Assembly: GCA_038234045.1 (NCBI GenBank)
Contig: JBBSUX010000129.1
Coordinates: 1 to 9,555 of the forward strand
Reading direction: 5' to 3'
Source: JBBSUX01 sp038234045
GTDB lineage: Bacteria; Pseudomonadota; Gammaproteobacteria; Burkholderiales; Burkholderiaceae_C
DNA length: 9,555 nucleotides
The notes beneath the pieces were generated by a model. That model worked only from the letters and a program-made list of their open reading frames with translations. It searched no databases and was not told the origin of the DNA. Below are positions 6,002-9,555 of the stretch, one piece after another. Every line of letters starts with the position of its first letter. Positions within the stretch are counted from its first letter, which is position 1. Made by a program: the position numbers and the translations under genes.

Positions 6002-6048
6002 CTTTTCAGTATGAATCGAAGAGTATTAAAAACTATACTGAAAAGTAT
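6002..6048 (+). promoter_or_regulatory. Operator-like cluster and -10 box at the nucleotidyltransferase start
   Basis: CTTTTCAGTAT (6002-6012) and ATACTGAAAAG (6035-6045) are a perfect 11-bp inverted repeat with a 22-base spacer. The pentamer AGTAT/ATACT occurs four times: 6008-6012, 6022-6026, 6035-6039 (inverted) and 6044-6048. TATACT at 6034-6039 is a good -10 hexamer only 7 bases before the ATG at 6047, so the transcript could be nearly leaderless. No good -35 is visible. The arrangement suggests autoregulation by a DNA-binding protein. Confidence 0.5.
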
Positions 6049-6991
6049 GTTCTGGTACGAATTAAGCAACCTGCAGAAGAAGCAATACATCGACGCGGAA
6101 ACTGTGTTCCTCGCTTTGCGCGATGCCCAAAAGACAGCTGCCACGGTGCGGGGCTCAATGCTCTGGAGAACCGTCGGCGCACGAAGCTACCTGATACGCA
6201 CCCACGCCGACAACTCGCAGAAATCGCTGGGACCAAGAAGCGACGAGACGCAGGCCATCTTCGACCGTTTCATGGCGCGTAAAAAGCTTGTCGAGGAGCG
6301 CTTAGCCGGCCTGCGCAAAGCTGCAGCGTTGCATGAACGACTCAACCGTGCACACCGGTTGGGGCGCACTCCTGAAATCGTCGTGCAGATCCTTCGCGAA
6401 TTGCATAAATCCAGGATCGACCAGCATTTTCTTACGGTCGGCACGCACGCCCTCTTGGCCTATGAAAGCGCGTGCGGCGTGCGGTTTGTCGAGGAAGCCA
6501 CGACGACGCAGGACATCGATCTTCTTCTGAACACACAAAGCCGGCTGACCCTCGCAGCCACGCTGGAGGCCCGACGTGAATCGCTGTTGGAGACGTTGCA
6601 GAAAGTGGATCGTACTTTCGATTTACGCGACGACCAGCTCTACACGGCCGTCAACGCGGATGGGTTCGAGGTGGACATCATTCGTCATCGCGCATCGGGT
6701 GACGATACGCACCCCATGAAAGTGACCTCGGCCGAACGAGATTTCTGGGCAGTGCAGGTCGCGAACGGCGCACAGATGGCGTCGGCCGAACGCTTTTCAC
6801 AAATGGTGGTATCGCCAACGGGGCGGATGGTGCTGATGACAACGCTGCATCCACTGGTGTTCAGCCGCCTGAAAGAGGCGCTGTCACGCAGCCGGACGCG
6901 CGACCCCCTCAAAAGGTCTCGCGACGCATTGCAAGCCAGCGCCGTGGCAGAACTGGTGGAACATTATTTGCCGCACCTTGCAGGGTCGTGA
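6047..6991 (+). CDS. GSU2403 family nucleotidyltransferase-fold protein
   Basis: The 314-residue product matches the NTP_transf_8 / GSU2403 family from end to end. An N-terminal region with GSMLWRTVGARSYLIR and QKSLGPRSDETQAIF is followed by a nucleotidyltransferase core: VGTHALLAYE (131-140), TQDIDLL (154-160, Asp156 and Asp158) and GFEVDII (206-212, Asp210). The C-terminal helix pattern is DPLKRSRDALQA (286-297). The three acidic residues expected of an active nucleotidyltransferase are present, so it is probably catalytic. The substrate is unknown; relatives in the superfamily include MNT antitoxins and AbiEii toxins. The frame is open from 5888, but family proteins begin near MFWYELSNLQKKQY, so I chose ATG 6047; ATG 6011 is the alternative. 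The stop overlaps the GTG of the following ATPase remnant (GTGA at 6988-6991), implying the two were once a coupled pair. Confidence 0.85.
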   Translation: MFWYELSNLQKKQYIDAETVFLALRDAQKTAATVRGSMLWRTVGARSYLIRTHADNSQKSLGPRSDETQAIFDRFMARKKLVEERLAGLRKAAALHERLNRAHRLGRTPEIVVQILRELHKSRIDQHFLTVGTHALLAYESACGVRFVEEATTTQDIDLLLNTQSRLTLAATLEARRESLLETLQKVDRTFDLRDDQLYTAVNADGFEVDIIRHRASGDDTHPMKVTSAERDFWAVQVANGAQMASAERFSQMVVSPTGRMVLMTTLHPLVFSRLKEALSRSRTRDPLKRSRDALQASAVAELVEHYLPHLAGS

Positions 6992-7436
6992 GCAGAGCGG
7001 TCCGCTGCCGTGCCGAAGGAACGAGCTCCGATCTCGCGCCGACTTCATCGAACCTGACGCACCTTTTTCCCCCTGGAGCGGGCTCTCCGCCGCCTGAGCT
7101 GGCAGGGCGCGACGGCGTGCTGGAGCAAGCCCATGTACTGCTGGGCCGGGTGCGGGCCAAACGCCCGGAGAAGAGTCTGCTGCTGACGGGACTACGCGGT
7201 GTGGGCAAGAACGTGTTGCTCAATGAAATGGACCGCATGGCCGAAGCAGCTGGCCACCGAACCATCCTGGTGGAAGCCCATGACACCTTGAAGGTAAGGA
7301 TCAACACTTTAGGACCCGTGCGCTCCAGTTTGATCAAAAAGGCATGGTCTACAGCCCCTCGCACGGGGACATGGCATTCACGGTGCCGCTTTTCGATGAG
7401 TTCATGCGGCGTGCAATTCCAGATTTCGAGCCCTGA
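6988..7436 (+). pseudogene. AAA ATPase (Orc1/Cdc6-like ATP-binding protein), internally deleted and frameshifted
   Basis: The first 100 residues look like the N-terminus of an AAA-type ATP-binding protein: FPPGAGSPPPELAGRD, then the P-loop GLRGVGKN (residues 68-75), then TILVEAHD. At about codon 102 the sequence jumps to what I recall as the extreme C-terminus of the same family, NTLGPVRSSLIKKGMVYSPS followed by HGDMAFTVPLFDEFMRR. The roughly 250-300 central residues, including Walker B, are gone. A run of five A at 7336-7340 then shifts the frame; one more A would restore it, and the tail ends at TGA 7434-7436. The P-loop also has Asn where Thr/Ser is needed for Mg2+. Three independent lesions make it non-functional. 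It overlaps the nucleotidyltransferase stop by GTGA. Confidence 0.82.
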
Positions 7437-7576
7437 TTACGCTCCGACATCCGCTGGCGCGCACCCGCAGCCGCTTTCTCCGATAAAGCCAGCCGGCGCC
7501 GCCACAGTGAGGCTTTTGGCACCCCATCACATAGAACGCATCAGCCCATCGATCTGCTACTTATACGGTACAAATC

Positions 7577-7601
7577 CATAGTATTAACAGATAATGCTAT
7601 G
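7577..7601 (+). promoter_or_regulatory. Candidate HipB operator
   Basis: CATAGTATTA (7577-7586) and TAATGCTATG (7592-7601) are inverted repeats matching at 9 of 10 positions around ACAGA, ending 2 bases before the hipB ATG at 7603. HipB-type antitoxins bind palindromes in their own promoter to repress hipBA, so an operator here is expected. A TAGTAT at 7579-7584 could be the -10. No convincing -35 is seen. Confidence 0.6.
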
Positions 7602-7602
7602 A

Positions 7603-7962
7603 ATGCGTAGCAGTAATTCCGCCTCTTCTGAAGATTTCGCCGCAGCACAGCCGATTGCATCCCAGCCAGTGATCGACCTGCGCGGCATGGGTGCCGTCGT
7701 GGCCGAACGCAGGCGCGCGCTCGGCTTGTCGCAAACTGCGCTCGGCCTTAAAGCGGAGCTCTCTCGCATGCCTGTTTATCGGCTGGAGGCCGGTCGGGAT
7801 GTTGCCCTTTCGTCGCTGCTCGCCATGCTCGCGGTGCTCGAAATCGGTTTAACGCTTGCGCCGTTACAACAGGGGCCATTGCGTGCCGCGGACCTTGTCC
7901 GCGCTTTCGCACACTTGCACATCGATGACCAATTCGATGTCGACCAGGACGACACGCCATGA
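7603..7962 (+). CDS. hipB: XRE-family HTH protein, HipB-type antitoxin
   Basis: The 119-residue product has an HTH_3 domain at about 28-85 (GAVVAERRRALGLSQTALGLK, then LSRMPVYRLEAGRDVALSSL). It is followed by LLAMLAVLEIGLTLAPL, a pattern typical of HipB antitoxins. A 25-residue Ser/Ala-rich N-terminal extension precedes it. HipB neutralises the HipA kinase and represses the operon as a HipA-HipB complex on DNA. The start is ATG 7603; two ATGs just upstream (7594, 7599) hit stops within three codons. No clear Shine-Dalgarno site precedes it, and an inverted repeat overlaps the start region. The stop overlaps the hipA ATG (ATGA at 7959-7962), so the two are coupled. The acidic tail (IDDQFDVDQDDTP) may contact the toxin. 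The antitoxin role is inferred from position and domain. Confidence 0.87.
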   Translation: MRSSNSASSEDFAAAQPIASQPVIDLRGMGAVVAERRRALGLSQTALGLKAELSRMPVYRLEAGRDVALSSLLAMLAVLEIGLTLAPLQQGPLRAADLVRAFAHLHIDDQFDVDQDDTP

Positions 7963-9185
7963 CGCCGCGCAAGAGGCCGTCGGAGCTTCAGCTGTTCGTA
8001 GGTGGCAATGCGCAGGCGCGCCTGCACAAGCGCGACGTGTATTCGCTGGTCTACGAACCCGGCGCGCAGCATCGGGTGGGGCTGGGCCTGCCGATCGAAG
8101 ACCGTGTGTTCCAGGACGGCGACCTTTTCGCCTCGCTCGACATGAATCTGCCGGAGGGTTACCTCTTCGAACGGATCCTCGCGCGCTTTCCAAAGGCGCC
8201 GCCCAGCAAGATGCAGTTGCTAGCGCTGATGGGCGATGGCGGTATCGGCCGCGTGGGCTATGCATTGCCGGGCGCATCTCAGCCACAACCGCCGGCACCG
8301 GTTTCGCGTGATGCCCTGCTTGAAGGCAGCCGCAGCGCCGCGCTGTTCGATGAACTTGTCGATGCTTACCTTGGCGCCGGCACCGCGCTATCCGGTATGC
8401 AGCCCAAGGTGATGGTGCCCGTGGCGGACAAGGCTGCGGTGACGGGGCCATCCGTCATCGTCAAGGCGGAGGGCGCGCGCTATCCCGGTCTGAGCGCCAA
8501 CGAATGGCTGTGCCTGCAGGCGGCGAGGCTGGCGGGTATGCCGGCGCCACACTGTGATCTTTCTGAAGACGGCCGATTGCTGGTGATCGACCGCTTCGAC
8601 CTGCCGCCTCAGGGCGCTGAATCCGGAGCGCGCCTGGGCTTCGAAGACATCGCGGCCATCATGCAACTGCGTGTGCGCGACCGGCTCTCTAGCCGCAAAT
8701 ACATCGGCAGCTATGAAGACGTCGCCCACGCGCTGCGGCTGGTGTGCAGCGAGCCCGCCACCGCCCTGCACAGCTTCTTCGATGGTGTCGTGCTGGCAGT
8801 GCTTCTGCGCAACGGCGACGCCCATCTGAAGAACTTCGCCGTGCTGTACGACGACACCCGTGTGTGGCCCAGCCCTGTGTTCGACCAGGTCACGACCACG
8901 CTCTACACCTACGAGCGGCCCGGTGGCATCGAATCGGTAGACCGAACCATGGCGCTGAAACTACGGCGCGGTGGCCGCAGCGGCGAGCGTTCGCCGGCAC
9001 GCAGTTATCCCGCCCGGGATCAGCTGGAACGCTTCGGCCGCGATGTCTGCGGCGTGTATGACCCGGCGCGGGTAATCGAGCGCATCAGCGACGCGATGAG
9101 CGCAGCGCTGGCGTTGCCCAATGCTGCGGTGCCCGCCGATCTTCGCAAACGGATGTCGGAGATTTGGGATATGGCGCGAATGTGA
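7959..9185 (+). CDS. hipA: HipA-type serine/threonine kinase toxin
   Basis: This is a full-length 408-residue HipA. The N-terminal subdomain (about 8-110) includes FVGGNAQARLHKRDVYSLVY and LPEGYLFERILARF. The kinase part has the Ser/Gly loop SGMQPK (145-150), the ATP lysine in VIVKAE (Lys169), DRFD (211-214), the catalytic loop NGDAHLKN (285-292; Asp287, Asn292) and the metal-binding Asp309 in VFDQVTT. All catalytic residues are present, so the kinase should be active. E. coli HipA phosphorylates glutamyl-tRNA synthetase and causes growth arrest and persistence; related kinases modify other targets, so the target here is not known. In the loop where E. coli autophosphorylates Ser150 this protein has Ala-Leu-Ser (143-145), so the first serine is absent and the second kept. 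It overlaps hipB by ATGA. The N-terminal domain is fused, unlike in HipBST systems. Confidence 0.92.
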   Translation: MTPRKRPSELQLFVGGNAQARLHKRDVYSLVYEPGAQHRVGLGLPIEDRVFQDGDLFASLDMNLPEGYLFERILARFPKAPPSKMQLLALMGDGGIGRVGYALPGASQPQPPAPVSRDALLEGSRSAALFDELVDAYLGAGTALSGMQPKVMVPVADKAAVTGPSVIVKAEGARYPGLSANEWLCLQAARLAGMPAPHCDLSEDGRLLVIDRFDLPPQGAESGARLGFEDIAAIMQLRVRDRLSSRKYIGSYEDVAHALRLVCSEPATALHSFFDGVVLAVLLRNGDAHLKNFAVLYDDTRVWPSPVFDQVTTTLYTYERPGGIESVDRTMALKLRRGGRSGERSPARSYPARDQLERFGRDVCGVYDPARVIERISDAMSAALALPNAAVPADLRKRMSEIWDMARM

Positions 9186-9555
9186 GACGCTCCATCTAGA
9201 CCCAAGCGCTTCTCCCCGAACATGCCGTTCCTATTCTCGTAAAGGTCTCAGCCTGCATCCCGGCTTCGGTGGACGTTGATCGGTCTCTCTGAAGCTTGTC
9301 GTTCAAAAAACCCGAAATGTGACACGCTAACGATCTTGTTGCTCAAGTCTGAACAACAACCGCAGTTGCGAGTCAAAAAACCAATTGATGGGTCGAAAAA
9401 TGGACGATTAATGCCAGCACGGTCGGTCGCCGCACCTGCTGCATTGAAACTAAGAGAGCGCGTTTCACGGACGCTCCTGGCGCTGATATGGGCAGCTTCT
9501 AGCACTATTAAGATAGTAGCTGGTAGCGCTCGTACCTATTGAGCTAGAGACATTA
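9186..9555. other. Region downstream of hipA without a convincing gene
   Basis: Two short open frames run here (plus 9276-9542, 88 codons; minus 9505-9248, 86 codons). Neither resembles a known family, has a ribosome site, or shows clear coding character. The plus frame ends inside the dispersed repeat (ASSTIKIVAGSARTY). The middle is A-tract-rich, with GAGTCAAAAAA (9370-9380) and GGGTCGAAAAA (9390-9400) exactly 20 bases apart and GTTCAAAAAACCC at 9301-9313. No tRNA and no T-tracted hairpin after hipA were seen. Confidence 0.5.
9501..9555 (+). repeat. Dispersed imperfect repeat, copy 2, cut by the window end
   Basis: The sequence AGCACTATTAAGATAGTAGC, TGGTAGCGCT, then CGTACCTATTGAGCTAGAGA matches copy 1 at 5091 in the same orientation. 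Identity is 9/10, 8/10, 8/10, 3/10 (loop) and 7/10 over five successive decamers. It continues past the window edge. The pattern of conserved arms and a variable loop suggests selection or transposition as a stem-loop unit. Confidence 0.7.

Noticed and set aside
5888..6046. Upstream extension of the nucleotidyltransferase into moaC
   Set aside because: It overlaps the moaC end, has Trp/Cys-rich shadow composition, and the family starts near residue 54 of that frame.
5739..7446. Shared 13-mer CTGATTACGCTCC in moaC and after the ATPase remnant
   Set aside because: One 13-base match is about what chance gives in a window of this size, and the flanks do not align.
7437..7576. Open continuation of the ATPase remnant frame before hipB
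   Set aside because: It is beyond the family's C-terminus, I recognise nothing in either strand, and it reads as non-coding leader.
8217..8233. GTTGCTAGCGCTGATGG in hipA, resembling the dispersed repeat
   Set aside because: It encodes a conserved HipA stretch (QLLALMGDGG), and the rest of the repeat is absent.
9248..9505. 86-codon minus-strand frame downstream of hipA
   Set aside because: It has no ribosome site, no recognisable motif and mixed composition, and it starts next to the repeat.
1..9555. CRISPR arrays, tRNA or rRNA genes, and replication origins
   Set aside because: No regularly spaced direct repeats, no cloverleaf with CCA-proximal features and no conserved rRNA blocks were seen on either strand.

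Overview
The window is GC-rich chromosomal DNA of a betaproteobacterium. Burkholderiales is well supported and a Comamonadaceae-like host is the best guess. The reasons are the DUF3717-DUF1289 fusion, the style of the moaC, M48 and TerC genes, and an imperfect AGCTnnTAGCGCT repeat that I recall as common in Comamonadaceae (from memory, not checked by search).

Layout. (1) 1-497: the end of a yaeQ gene, then a perfect 9-bp palindrome that separates it from a convergent two-gene unit on the minus strand. That unit is a DUF3717/DUF1289 protein (start 1406) coupled by a GTGA overlap to a DUF2007 zinc-ribbon protein (end 649). (2) 1407-3550: a Mn2+-export operon. A promoter-like sequence leads into a yybP-ykoY (manganese) riboswitch at about 1504-1735. 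It is followed by a TerC-family exporter, an unrecognised protein coupled to it by ATGA, and a small four-helix membrane protein (Phage_holin_4_2/YvlD type). (3) 3515-5958: a minus-strand M48 (BepA-like) periplasmic metalloprotease with TPR-like C-terminus, a possible small minus-strand ORF, and a divergent moaC. (4) 5959-9185: an accessory stretch. It holds a GSU2403-family nucleotidyltransferase-fold gene, the wreck of an AAA ATPase coupled to it (large internal deletion, one-base frameshift, damaged Walker A), and an intact hipB-hipA toxin-antitoxin pair with a near-perfect inverted repeat over the hipB start. (5) 9186-9555: no convincing gene. It has A-tract motifs and a second copy of the dispersed repeat, cut by the window end.

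How the genes work together. Core metabolism and envelope genes (molybdopterin synthesis, Mn export, outer-membrane protein quality control) flank an island-like stretch of toxin-antitoxin or defence-type genes, one module intact and one decayed. Most worth a second look: the riboswitch whose P1 3' strand can pair with either of two identical CGAAGG hexamers; the unknown protein in the Mn-riboswitch operon; the dispersed repeat that appears to supply coding sequence to the protease signal peptide and perhaps to a moaC loop; and the nucleotidyltransferase-ATPase pair with its cluster of AGTAT/ATACT boxes at the start codon.
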